64,000 nt of DNA from Aliikangiella sp965214955 (GCA_965214955.1 CBDCCU010000001.1:186001-250000), one strand, 5' to 3'; positions 35,841 through 45,313 are shown, counted from the first letter of the stretch. The notes: generated by a model not told the origin, from the sequence alone. Numbers and translations: made by a program.

Positions 35841-36877
35841 CTAAAAACTTAACTTCCAAGATACCGTTTGCCCCGCAAAAAAAGGAACAATAGGGTTTTG
35901 GTTGGGTAAAATAATTTGCTCTGGGATTTGCCAACTTTGTTTTTATTAGCGTTATGGTTGATGTGTTTCGGGGTAATCCATAAAAGTCAGCGCCATGTAA
36001 ACTAGCAAAGCCTTCTAGTTTGTCTAAACAACCTAACTCATCAAAAACTTGAGTATAAAGCTCAATGGCGCTCCAAGCGCTATAACAGCCCGCACAACCA
36101 CAGGCATTTTCTTTATTGTGTTTTTCATGTGGGGCAGAGTCGGTACCTAAAAAGAACTTTTTAGATCCTGTTGAAACGGCGTTGCGAAGTGCTTGTTGAT
36201 GAATATTACGCTTTAATACTGGCAAACAATAATTATGAGGTCTAACGCCACCCACTAATAGATCATTACGATTTAGCAATAAGTGCTGTGGAGTAATGGT
36301 GGCGGCAACCTTATCGGATGACTCAAATACAAATTCGGCGGCTTCTTTGGTAGTTATATGCTCAAAAACTATGCGTAGTTCGGGGTAGTTTTGGGTAATA
36401 GTTTTGAGCTTTTGATCAATAAATATTTTTTCGCGATCAAAAATATCAATATGACTATCGGTAACCTCTCCATGAATAAGCAATGGCCATATCTACGGTT
36501 TGCATGGTTTCAAACACTGATGATAATGCCGATAGCTGACTTACCGCCGCATCAGAGTTGGTGGTTGCGCCAGCTGGATATAGTTTGGCAGCGGTAACAC
36601 CTGAGTTTTTAGCGTTAATAATGTCTTCTGCGGTTGTTTCATTGGTTAAATAAATGGTCATTAGTGGTTCAAACTCAGTTTCATTGGGTAAAACTGATAA
36701 TATTCTTTGTTTATATTCACTTGCCATTTTTGCATTAAGCACTGGTGGTACAAGGTTTGGCATAACTATGGCGCGTTTAAAACATCTTGCTGTAGCGGGA
36801 ACCGTTTCTTGTAGCATGTCACCGTCACGAAAATGTAAATGCCAATCGTCGGGTGAAATAATGGTTATTTGATTCAT
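35841..36877 (-). pseudogene. pyrC: Dihydroorotase (PyrC), two frameshifts
   Basis: The frames 36877-36455 and 36483 onward, plus a third frame at the end, reconstruct a full E. coli-type dimeric dihydroorotase of about 344 residues. Motifs seen are the zinc-binding DWHLHFRDG, the carbamylated-Lys segment AAKLYPAGATTNSD, LIHGEVTDSHIDIFD, FEHITTKEAA and LGTDSAPHEKHNKE. A single extra base near 36484 and another near 35934 break it. After correcting the second, the end reads IVPFFAGQTVSWKLSF with a stop at 35841-35843. PyrC is needed for pyrimidine synthesis, so two independent lesions in it are suspicious and point to sequence error. Confidence 0.85.
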
Positions 36878-36904
36878 TGGTTTGCCTAATTTATTTTTAA
36901 TCGC

Positions 36905-39100
36905 TTAGCGTGCTTGTGATTTAGTGGTATTTCTCACAGGTTTCTTTCTGCGAGCGCTTTGTAAATTTTTTCTGCCCACATTTTTGATCGGCGCATTTTT
37001 CTTTACTCCGCCTCGTTTATGCTTAAACACGGGATCATCTTTGGGGATCAGCTGATTGGGGCCATCACCTATTAGCTCTGCACGGTTAAGCTTTTTAAGC
37101 ATTTGTCTGAGTAGTGGCCAGCTTTTATGATCATGGTAACGTAAAAAGGCTTTTTGAATACGGCGGGCATCTAAGGCTTTTACCGTTTTGACATTTTCAC
37201 TTTTATAGGTCACTTTTTTTAATGGGTTTTTGCCCGAATGATACATTGCTGTTGCCAATGACATAGGTGATGGATAAAAAGTTTGAACCTGATCAACTCT
37301 AAATTTATTTTTCTTCAGCCATAAAGCTAAGTTAAGCATATCTTCATCTTCACAGCCTGGGTGGGCGGCAATAAAGTAAGGAATAAGATACTGCTTTTTG
37401 CCCGCTTCTTTTGAGAACTTATCGAACATACTTTTAAAGTGATCGTAGGTTTTCATTTCGGGCTTCATCATTTTGTCGAGGGTATTTTTTTCGCTGTGCT
37501 CTGGCCGCGATTTTTAAATATCCTCCCACATGGTGAGTCACTAATTCTTTAACATATTCAGGATCGGCCACTGCAAGGTCGTAGCGCAGCCCAGATGCAA
37601 TTGCAACGCGTTTAACCCCTTCAATAGCGCGAGTTTTGCGATATAGCTGAGTAGTTTGGCTATGATCGGTTACAAGATTTTTACAAATGCTAGGATAAAC
37701 ACAAGATAGCTTGCGGCAGTTTTTCTGAATATCATCGTCCTTACAATTAAGATGATACATATTGGCGGTGGGGCCGCCTAAGTCAGATACGGTACCAGTA
37801 AATCCAGGCACTTTATCGCGCATATCTTTTATTTCGTTAACAACCGATTCTTGTGAGCGACTTTGAATAACCCGCCCTTCATGCTCGGTAATAGAGCAAA
37901 AAGTACAACCACCAAAACAGCCGCGCATTATGTTTACCGAAAAACGGATCATCTCATAAGCTGGAATTCTGGCATCGCCATAGCTGGGGTGCGGTACTCG
38001 CTCGTATTCTAAGTCGAATACCGCGTCAATTTCATCAGTATTAAGCGGTATAGGCGGAGTATTAACCCAAACTTCTTTAGTGCCATGTTTTTGTACCAAA
38101 GTATGGGCATTATGCGGGTTAGACTCTAAGTGTAAAATTCTTGAAGCGTGTGCATAAAGCGCTGGATCGCCTTTTATTTTTGCAAAAGAAGGAATACGAA
38201 TAACGGTATTTTTGCGCGCTAGTCCTTTTTTCCCCATTAAAGGCATAGGAACTACTTTAATCGGAATATTGGCAGATTCAGTTGGTTGATTCTGCTTTTC
38301 TTGGCAGTTGGCTGATTGAGGATCGACTGCTTCGTAAGGGTTTTGATTAATTGGTGCTTGAATGTCTTTTAAATTACCCGGCCAATCAATTCGAGTAGAG
38401 TCAACCTCTACCCAGTCTTCTGGAATTGAGTCTCGCACTATGGCGGTGCCAGGAATATTGGTTAAGGTTTTAATATCTCTGCCCATAGAAACTTGATGCG
38501 CAATTTCTGCCATGGCTCGCTCGGCATTGCCATAGAGTAAAATATCAGCCGCAGAGTCAATTAATACCGAGCGTCTTATCTCGTCACTCCAATAATCGTA
38601 TTGAGCTATGCGCCTTAATGAGGCTTCAATACCGCCAATAACCGTAGGTACATTGGGATAGACTTCGCGACATTTTTGAGTATAAACAATCACTGAGCGG
38701 TCGGGTCTTTTGCCTGCTTCGGCATTTGGGGTGTAGGCATCATCGTTACGAACTTTTTTTGTCTAGCGGTATAGCGGTTAATCATTGAGTCCATATTGCC
38801 AGCTGAAATGGCAAAAAATAAATTAGGCTCGCCAAGTGCTTTAAACGATTCGGGATTGTTCCAATCAGGTTGAGCAATAATGCCCACTCTAAAACCTTGA
38901 GATTCTAAAAAGCGACCAATAACCGCCATGCCAAAGCTGGGGTGATCAACATAGGCATCACCACAAACAATGATAATGTCGCAGCTATCCCAGCCTAACT
39001 CATCCATTTCGGCACGAGACATGGGTAAAAACTTAGCTCTGCCATAGCATTCTGCCCAGTATTTAGGGTAAGAGAACAGGTGTTTTTCAGCTTGGATCAT
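36905..39100 (-). pseudogene. ygiQ: YgiQ family radical SAM protein, two frameshifts
   Basis: Three consecutive reverse frames (39100-38690, 38693-37434, 37471-36905) align end to end with YgiQ of about 730 residues. They have the B12-binding-like N-terminus (CDIIIVCGDAYVDHPSFGMA), the radical SAM core with CFGGCTFCSITEHEGR (cysteines for the 4Fe-4S cluster), and the C-terminal DUF3362 with a basic tail. The first break is a 7-A run at 38754-38760 that should have eight. The second is one extra base near 37507 (GCGGCC read for GCGCC). Its reaction is unknown. The whole coding information is otherwise intact. Confidence 0.85.
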
Positions 39101-39189
39101 GTGTATTGTTGACGATTAACAAAAGGATGCGCATTCTCGCAAAATTTAGCAGAAATTTCACTAAACGCTCAAAAAATAATCATTAAATT

Positions 39190-39217
39190 TAAAAAAAATC
39201 CTCTCGCTAGGAGAGGA
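39190..39217 (-). terminator. Rho-independent terminator after cysG
   Basis: On the reverse strand TCCTCTC CTAGC GAGAGGA is followed by eight T residues, 47 bases past the cysG stop codon. It is a clear intrinsic terminator. Confidence 0.85.
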
Positions 39218-39264
39218 AGGAGCTTGAAGAAGAATAAGATGTTAGTTTTTTGCAACAGGTAAAT

Positions 39265-40704
39265 CTAAACTGATTCACGCTCTAGTGCTAAGTTACCATG
39301 AGCTTCGGTCATGGTTTTTGACTGATTTTGTTGGTTAAGTACATCATAAAGCTTAATAACATCACCAACCATGATTAGCGCAGGTGATTTAACTTCTTTC
39401 TCTTTAGCAATATCATCAATGTTGGATAAGTTGCCTATAACCACACGTTGATTTACGCGAGTGGCGTTTTGAATAAGCGCCACTGGGGTTGTTGCGTTTA
39501 AACCATGTTTGGTAAGTTCGCTAGCAATGGTTTTTAACCCTGCTAACCCCATGTATATCACTAAGGTTTGTCCTGGTTGAGCCAAAGCCTTCCAGTTGAG
39601 ATCACAAGTATTATTTTTAAGATGTCCAGTTACAAAGGTGACACTATGAGAGTAGTCTCTATGGGTTAATGGAATGCCGCTATAAGTAGACGCGCCAGCC
39701 GCAGAGGTAATGCCAGGCACAACCTGAAATGGAATATTGTGTTCAACTAAAACTTCGGCTTCTTCACCGCCTCGACCAAAAATAAAGGGATCGCCACCTT
39801 TTAGGCGTAATACTCGATGACCTTTTTGTGCATATTTTAGGAGTATGTCATTGATACCATCTTGCGGAACACAGTGGTTTTTAGATTGTTTGCCCACGTA
39901 AACTTTATGAGCATCTCTACGAGTTAAATCGAGAATTTCTGGAGTAACAAGTCGATCATAAACCACAATATCCGCTTGCTGCATAAGTCTTAAGGCTTTA
40001 AAGGTGAGCAGTTCAGGATCACCCGCACCCGCACCCACTAAATAAACTTCGCCGCGATTTTCTTGATTGAAATTATCACTATTTAATTTCTCATTCATTA
40101 GTGATTCGGCTTCATCATTTTTGCCTTGAAAGATCTTTTGCGCAATTTTGCCTTCAAAAACAGACTCCCAAAAATCACGCCTTTGGTTAGTGTTTTTGAA
40201 CATGGCTTTTACTTTGCTGCGGTATTTTTCTGCTAATTCACCCAATTTTCCATATTGAAATGGAATAATTGACTCAACTTTAGCACGCAATAATCGAGCT
40301 AAAACAGGCGCATGACCACCACTAGAAATAGCAATTGTCATAGGCCCGCGTTCAACGATAGCTGGAAATATAAAAGTACAAAGATCGGGGTTATCAACGG
40401 CATTTACTGCAATGTTTAATGACTGTGCGTCTTTAGAAACCGTTTCATTTAATTCACGAATTTCGGTTGCCGCAATAACTAATACTTTATTGTTAAGGTA
40501 GCTTTTGTTGTATTTATCGGTAATTAATTGGCAGTTGGGATGAGCTGCAAGTGTTTTGGTATCTTCGCCAAAGCTAGGAGAAACAACGCTAACCTTAGCA
40601 TCTGCTTTTAAAATGGCGCTTGCTTTGCGAAAGCCTATTTCGCCACCACCAACAATTAGGCATTCTTTATTTTTAAGATCGGTGAACAATGGAAAAAAGT
40701 CCAT
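39265..40704 (-). CDS. cysG: Siroheme synthase (fused uroporphyrinogen III methyltransferase)
   Basis: The 479-residue fusion has an N-terminal NAD-dependent precorrin-2 dehydrogenase/ferrochelatase (LIVGGGEIGFRKASAIL, Rossmann fold) and a C-terminal SAM uroporphyrinogen III methyltransferase (VYLVGAGAGDPELLTFKA, VVYDRLVTPEIL, GGDPFIFGRGGEEAEVL). The start ATG at 40704 has a strong GAGGAGAG site six bases upstream, and the longer frame to 40725 lacks support. It makes precorrin-2 and sirohydrochlorin, the branch point to siroheme and to haem d1. It is divergent from nirS, so linked regulation is likely. Confidence 0.95.
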   Translation of the reverse strand: MDFFPLFTDLKNKECLIVGGGEIGFRKASAILKADAKVSVVSPSFGEDTKTLAAHPNCQLITDKYNKSYLNNKVLVIAATEIRELNETVSKDAQSLNIAVNAVDNPDLCTFIFPAIVERGPMTIAISSGGHAPVLARLLRAKVESIIPFQYGKLGELAEKYRSKVKAMFKNTNQRRDFWESVFEGKIAQKIFQGKNDEAESLMNEKLNSDNFNQENRGEVYLVGAGAGDPELLTFKALRLMQQADIVVYDRLVTPEILDLTRRDAHKVYVGKQSKNHCVPQDGINDILLKYAQKGHRVLRLKGGDPFIFGRGGEEAEVLVEHNIPFQVVPGITSAAGASTYSGIPLTHRDYSHSVTFVTGHLKNNTCDLNWKALAQPGQTLVIYMGLAGLKTIASELTKHGLNATTPVALIQNATRVNQRVVIGNLSNIDDIAKEKEVKSPALIMVGDVIKLYDVLNQQNQSKTMTEAHGNLALERESV

Positions 40705-40766
40705 TGCACTCTCCTCATGTTGCAAAATTAAGTTAGGTCAGATTACGTGAAAAAAGTTTTAATACT

Positions 40767-40780
40767 TTGACTTGTATCAA
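40767..40780. promoter_or_regulatory. FNR/DNR-like box near cysG start
   Basis: TTGACTTGTATCAA fits the TTGAT-N4-ATCAA consensus of FNR/ANR/DNR regulators at nine of ten fixed positions (C for T at the fifth). It is 63 bases upstream of the cysG ATG. Confidence 0.6.
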
Positions 40781-40805
40781 AGGTGGATATAAACAAAATA
40801 AAATT

Positions 40806-40819
40806 TTGATCTTGATCAA
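40806..40819. promoter_or_regulatory. Perfect FNR/DNR-like box in the cysG-nirS intergenic region
   Basis: TTGATCTTGATCAA matches TTGAT-N4-ATCAA at all fixed positions, and the site is nearly palindromic. It lies about 100 bases upstream of cysG. In denitrifiers such boxes bind FNR-like or NO-sensing DNR regulators. Confidence 0.75.
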
Positions 40820-40832
40820 CTTAAATCTATTT

Positions 40833-40849
40833 AATAATGATTATCATTA
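40833..40849. promoter_or_regulatory. Fur-like box in the cysG-nirS intergenic region
   Basis: AATAATGATTATCATTA resembles the Fur consensus GATAATGATAATCATTATC and is an inverted repeat. It would tie haem d1 supply and nitrite respiration to iron status. Confidence 0.5.
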
Positions 40850-40931
40850 CGGGAGATGTTTCTGTAACTTACTGAATTTAAAGAGTAAATCATTATTGTT
40901 TCGGTGAACTCATTATTTCCCAATCTATATA

Positions 40932-40945
40932 TTGACTTTGATCAA
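40932..40945 (+). promoter_or_regulatory. FNR/DNR-like box upstream of nirS
   Basis: TTGACTTTGATCAA fits TTGAT-N4-ATCAA with one mismatch. It is 107 bases upstream of the nirS ATG, leaving room for a class II promoter and a leader. Confidence 0.7.
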
Positions 40946-41052
40946 AGCCCTTGTAATGAGTGGGCGTATTATGTGCCCCGAGTTATCAATTAATTAACCG
41001 TTGAAAGACTCTTTTATTTATCTAATACCCAATACAAACGAGGGGATGAGTT

Positions 41053-42680
41053 ATGAAAAAGACAAAAGTTGGTCTCTCTGCTTTTGGTGTAGCTGTAAGC
41101 TTATTAGCTTCGGGCGCCAGTATGAATGCAATGGCAGCAGAGCCTACACTATCTGAAGCAGATTTTGAAAAAGCAAAAACACTATACTTTCAGCGCTGTG
41201 CTGGTTGTCACGGTGTTTTGCGTAAAGGTGCTACAGGTAAAAGCCTAGAGCCAAAAGAAACTCGCAAACTTGGTCAACAAAGACTTGAAAAAATTATTAC
41301 CTTTGGTACCGAAGGTGGCATGAACAACTTCGATGATATTTTTACCAAAGACGAAATCAAGCTGGTTTCTACTTATATTCAAATGGAACCACCTGTGCCA
41401 CCAGAAATGTCTTTAGCGATGATGAAAGAGCGTACTAAACAGTTTGTTGCGCTAAAAGACTATCCTAAAAAGCCTAAACATAACCGTAACTGGAAAAACT
41501 TCTTCGTAGTTATTGAGCGTGATGCTGGTAAAGCGGCTATCATTGATGGCGATACTAAAGAAGTGATTGCTCACCTAGACACAGGTTATGCAGTACACGT
41601 AATTAAAGGTACTGAACACCATAAAAAAGAACACGCTAAAGATGTAGGGCGTTTCTGGTACACCATTGGTCGTGACGGTCGTGTCAACAAAATTGACCTT
41701 TTCCAAACTCCTGACAAAATGTTAGTAGCAGAAACTCAAATGGCATATGACGCACGTGATATTGCGGTATCAGGTGACGGTAAATATGTTATTGCTGGTG
41801 GTTACTGGCCTGCTCACTTCGTTATTATGAGAGCTGACACTTTAGAGCCTATTAAAGTAGTTTCTACTCGCGGCTATAACACTAAAGGTGAGTACATTAA
41901 CGAAGCACGTGTAGCGGCTATTTACACTGCGCCTAATGAGTCTGCGTTTATCGTAGCCGTTAAAGAAACAGGTAAAATGCTACAAGTTGACTACACCGAT
42001 TTAGACAACTTAAACATCACTGCTATTGAATCTGCTGAATTCTTACATGATGGTTTCTTCGATCCTTCTGGTCGTTACTTCCAAATTGCTGCTAATGCAT
42101 CAAACAAAATGGTTGTGGTTGATACTAAAGACGGCAAATTAGAAAAAATGATCGATGTAGACAAACTTCCACATCCAGGTCCTGGTGCAAACTGGGTTGA
42201 TGATAAATGTGGCCCTGTTGGCGGTACTACTCACTTAGGTGTTGGCTTAGTATCTGTATGGGGTAACGATCCAATCAATCATCCTGATCAAGCTTGGAAA
42301 CTTTGCTACGAAGTTGAAACTGACGGTGCTGGTGTATTCATTCGTACCCACGAAAACTCAAAATATGTTTGGGCCGATCAGCTTAAGCACCCTGAGCCAG
42401 AAGTTCAGCAATCAGTTCAAGTTTTTGACAAGAAAACTCGTGAAATTGTTAAAACTATCCGTGTAACCGAAGAAGAAGGTAAAGCGGCACTTCACATTGA
42501 ATTTAACAAAGGTGGAAGTGAGGTTTGGTATCTGTTTGGAACAGAACAGATAATAAAAACCCAACTGGTGAAATCGTTGTTTATGATGCTAAAACTCTTA
42601 AAGAAAAGCATCGTATCAAAGGTTTAACTACACCTACTGGTAAGTTCAACGTATTTAACCGTTCTAATCACAAAACTTAA
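41053..42680 (+). pseudogene. nirS: Cytochrome cd1 nitrite reductase NirS, one frameshift near the 3' end
   Basis: The protein has a signal peptide (cleavage after MNAMA), a c-type haem domain with CAGCH at residues 49-53, and the eight-bladed haem d1 propeller (FFVVIERDAGKAAIIDGDTK, GGYWPAHFVIM, GGTTHLGVG). It reduces nitrite to NO in the periplasm. The frame breaks at about 42528: a GG that should be GGG after EVW. With one base restored it continues VSVWNRTDNKNPTGEIVVYD and ends KFNVFNR...HKT at 42680, giving the normal length of about 542 residues. Everything else is conserved, so the shift is likely an error or a very recent lesion. The start is preceded by GAGGGGATGAGTT. Confidence 0.93.
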
Positions 42681-42698
42681 TATTTAAGTTAACTGTGA

Positions 42699-42728
42699 AA
42701 AAGAGTGTGGCTTAGGCTGCACTCTTTT
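42699..42728 (+). terminator. Probable terminator after nirS
   Basis: The stem AAAAGAGTG / CACTCTTTT has a 12-base loop and ends in a short T run. It lies 18 bases after the corrected nirS stop and would separate nirS from the multihaem gene, or only partly end its transcript. Confidence 0.6.
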
Positions 42729-42826
42729 ACAGTTTGTTTTGCAAAGCTTAAATTTTTGCAAAACAAATTTTAATTAAAAACTACAAATTCTATTAGTCAG
42801 GCTGTTTCTTGCTCGGAGTGTCTAAA

Positions 42827-44626
42827 ATGTCGGAAGGTGGATCTAAATTTAAATCGTTAATGAAGAAAAAGATTGTAATGGGGGCGACTGTTTCTGCTGC
42901 ATTGGTTTTCTTTATTGGCGGAATTATTTTTTGGGGTGGTTTTAATACGGCTATGGAAGCAACCAACACCATGGATTTTTGTATTTCTTGTCACGAAATG
43001 GAAAACAATGTTTATCAAGAATATAAACCAACAATTCACTATAGTAACCGCACTGGTGTAAGAGCAACTTGTTCAGACTGCCATGTTCCTGATCCTTGGG
43101 TACATAAAATGGTGCGTAAAGTTCAAGCCTCTAATGAACTTTTACATAAAGCACTAGGCACTATTGATACCCGTGAAAAATTTAATGAGCGCCGCCTTTA
43201 TTTAGCCAAGCGTGTTTGGAAGGCGATGAAAGAAACCGATTCTCGTGAATGCCGTAACTGTCATAATTTTGAGTCTATGGCGCCACAATTTCAAAAGCCT
43301 CGTGCGCGTAAGCAACATCTAAATGCTTTTAAAGAAGGGCAAACTTGTATTGATTGTCATAAAGGGATTGCACACAACAGCCCAAGACATATGCTTACTG
43401 ATGAAGAAATTGAAGAGCTAGAAGCGCCAAATCCAGACTATATTCGTGAAGTTCCACAAATGTATGTAGACGGTTTAGCCCTTATTGAAAAAGAAGAAGC
43501 CGAAGCAAAACAAAAAGCGCAAGCCGAAAAAGAAGCTCAAGAAGCGGAAGTTCAAGCGCAAATTGATGCCGCAGTTGAAGAAGCTTTAGCTAATCAAAAA
43601 GCAAGTGCAACCCCTGCAAATGCTGATGCTAAAGCTGGTGCTGATACAGGGGCTAAAAGTGCAAGCAATATTAATGTTAATTGGAAAAAAGCAGCAAATC
43701 GTGAAGTAACACTATTTTACCCTGGTCAAGCTTCAATTGAGTGGGTGCTTAATGGGCGTGATCATGGCGGTGCAAGACCATTTGATAAAGGTGGTGATCG
43801 CTGCGTAACTTGTCACGATAATGAAACAGCCGATATGGGCGCTAAAATTGTCGCTGGTGAAACCGCAGAAGAGAATCCAATTGCCGGTAAGCGCGGTAGC
43901 ATTCCAGTTAAAGTTGAATCAACGCATGATGGTGAGTTTTTATATATGCGATTTAGCTGGAAAGACACCAAGCATGTACCCGTTTCATTTGTAGATGGCG
44001 GAAAAATGGATCCTAAAAACCAAGTGAAATTAGCGGTGATGTTTTCAACCGATGATCCAGAATACGCCGATAGAGCAGGCTGTTGGGGAACTTGTCACCA
44101 CGACGCTGACAATATGCCACACGCGCCTGATCAAGCGACTTTAGATGCTAGCGAGTTTAAAGATCGTATCGATCTTAAATCTGGTGTGACTAAATACCTA
44201 AAAGAAAGCCGTACTAAAATTGAAGTGAAAGGTCGCCGTGGTAAAAAACGTGGTGGTTGGAACAAACTAGCCGATGCCGATACGATTAATTCGAGCTTAG
44301 GTGCAAATCAATATATGGATATTGTGCGCTATAAGTCTGGCGAAAAAACTGCTGAAGATGGTTATATTTTAGACCAAAGAATTATGCAAGGCGGTGTTGG
44401 TGCTGAGTTTGATGCAACCTTAAAAGCAGGTACTTGGACTGTAATGCTTAAACGCAAGTTAGTGTCTGATAAATCGGGTGATATTAATTTGCAAATTGGC
44501 AAGCTTTATAACTTTGGTTTTGCTATTCACGATGATTACAGTGATTCACGTTTCCACCATGTGTCTCTAGGATATAAATTAGGGTTAGATAACAGCGAAG
44601 CTGAAATTAACGCTAAAAAGCAGTAA
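42827..44626 (+). CDS. NapC/NirT-type tetrahaem cytochrome fused to a haem-binding (EB_dh-like) domain
   Basis: The 599-residue protein has a membrane anchor at about residues 17-38. A NapC/NirT module carries four CXXCH motifs at 52-56 (CISCH), 82-86, 142-146 and 174-178. A Glu/Ala/Lys-rich linker runs from 225 to 260. A C-terminal domain has a fifth CXXCH (CVTCH, 326-330) and a CX3CH motif (CWGTCHHD, 419-424), typical of ethylbenzene-dehydrogenase-like haem domains. It is three times the length of classical NirT. It should pass quinol electrons to periplasmic NirS. The ATG at 42827 is eight bases after GGAG, and the TTG start at 42809 is unlikely. Confidence 0.88.
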   Translation: MSEGGSKFKSLMKKKIVMGATVSAALVFFIGGIIFWGGFNTAMEATNTMDFCISCHEMENNVYQEYKPTIHYSNRTGVRATCSDCHVPDPWVHKMVRKVQASNELLHKALGTIDTREKFNERRLYLAKRVWKAMKETDSRECRNCHNFESMAPQFQKPRARKQHLNAFKEGQTCIDCHKGIAHNSPRHMLTDEEIEELEAPNPDYIREVPQMYVDGLALIEKEEAEAKQKAQAEKEAQEAEVQAQIDAAVEEALANQKASATPANADAKAGADTGAKSASNINVNWKKAANREVTLFYPGQASIEWVLNGRDHGGARPFDKGGDRCVTCHDNETADMGAKIVAGETAEENPIAGKRGSIPVKVESTHDGEFLYMRFSWKDTKHVPVSFVDGGKMDPKNQVKLAVMFSTDDPEYADRAGCWGTCHHDADNMPHAPDQATLDASEFKDRIDLKSGVTKYLKESRTKIEVKGRRGKKRGGWNKLADADTINSSLGANQYMDIVRYKSGEKTAEDGYILDQRIMQGGVGAEFDATLKAGTWTVMLKRKLVSDKSGDINLQIGKLYNFGFAIHDDYSDSRFHHVSLGYKLGLDNSEAEINAKKQ

Positions 44627-44636
44627 ACAAACAATT

Positions 44637-44768
44637 AATTGCTACGTTAGCAATTAAGTCACCAGTCTCTGTTGCAAGAGAAAGGGGTCGATTAACGTCG
44701 AACCCGTTGGCCTAACCAGGCACAATGCTTGGTCTTCTGGGAAGCCTTTTGGCTTCCCATTTTTCTTT
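44637..44768 (+). ncRNA. Candidate structured RNA: five successive stem-loops ending in a terminator
   Basis: After the multihaem gene five helices follow one another: AATTGCTA/TAGCAATT (44637-44655); TCTCT/AGAGA (44666-44681); GGGGTCGA/TCGAACCC (44684-44705, one mismatch); ACCAGGC/GCTTGGT (44715-44733); and the terminator TGGGAAGCC/GGCTTCCCA plus T run (44738-44768). No start codon or ORF explains the region. It could be an independent small RNA, a processed 3' UTR, or an attenuator in front of the cupredoxin gene at 44922. I recognise no known RNA family. Confidence 0.45.
44738..44768 (+). terminator. Rho-independent terminator after the multihaem cytochrome gene
   Basis: TGGGAAGCC / TTTT / GGCTTCCCA is a perfect 9-bp stem followed by ATTTTTCTTTT. 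Confidence 0.95.
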
Positions 44769-44793
44769 TAAATCATTTATTTTTTTTTTGGTT

Positions 44794-44824
44794 TAGGAGC
44801 TGTTTGAAAGAGCAACAGATCCTA
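44794..44824. repeat. Second copy of the 31-bp palindromic repeat
   Basis: TAGGAGCTGTTTGAAAGA continuing GCAACAGATCCTA has the same length and layout as 8903-8933 (differences at a few paired positions). It is upstream of the cupredoxin gene. Confidence 0.6.
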
Positions 44825-44921
44825 ATCGCAGTTACCACCTTGCCCACTGCATATTATTGTGTTTAGAATAAGCTAATAACTTTTTTAAAATAGCTAAAAA
44901 CGATCTTAAAAGGAGCTAGCT

Positions 44922-45278
44922 ATGAAAAATACGATAATAATTTTTAGCTTATTATTTTCTCTTTCAGCCTGTGCAACTGAGCCTAAAAATAATGAGAGTA
45001 CCACGCAACAAGTAAGCCCTGATGAATTTGTTGTTGTTGAAATTGTTAAGTACAAATTTGTACCTGAAGTGGTCACGATTAAAAAGGGGCAAAAAATTCG
45101 CTGGATTAATAAAGAAAAACGTCAGTATCATAATGTATGGTTTAAAGAGAGTGGGGCAGAAGAGCCAGACTATTTATTCCCTGATGATACGTTTGAAAAG
45201 TCGTTTGATGATGTTGGCGAGTTTAATTATATTTGCGGGCCGCACCCTGAAATGACAGGGAAGGTTATTGTTGAGTGA
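44922..45278 (+). CDS. Lipoprotein cupredoxin (plastocyanin/azurin-like)
   Basis: The 118-residue protein has a lipobox (SLSAC, Cys17), a short linker and one cupredoxin domain. The type 1 copper ligands are evident: H70 in YHNVW, and C105, H108 and M111 in CGPHPEM. It would be an anchored periplasmic electron carrier. Its position behind nirS and the multihaem cytochrome makes it a likely donor to nitrite reductase or partner of the fused cytochrome. A strong AAAAGGAG ribosome binding site lies eight bases upstream. It is separated from the cytochrome gene by a terminator, so it has its own promoter or depends on readthrough. Confidence 0.88.
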   Translation: MKNTIIIFSLLFSLSACATEPKNNESTTQQVSPDEFVVVEIVKYKFVPEVVTIKKGQKIRWINKEKRQYHNVWFKESGAEEPDYLFPDDTFEKSFDDVGEFNYICGPHPEMTGKVIVE

Positions 45279-45313
45279 ATTTATATTTGCAAACGCTAAA
45301 TCAAATCTTGTAA

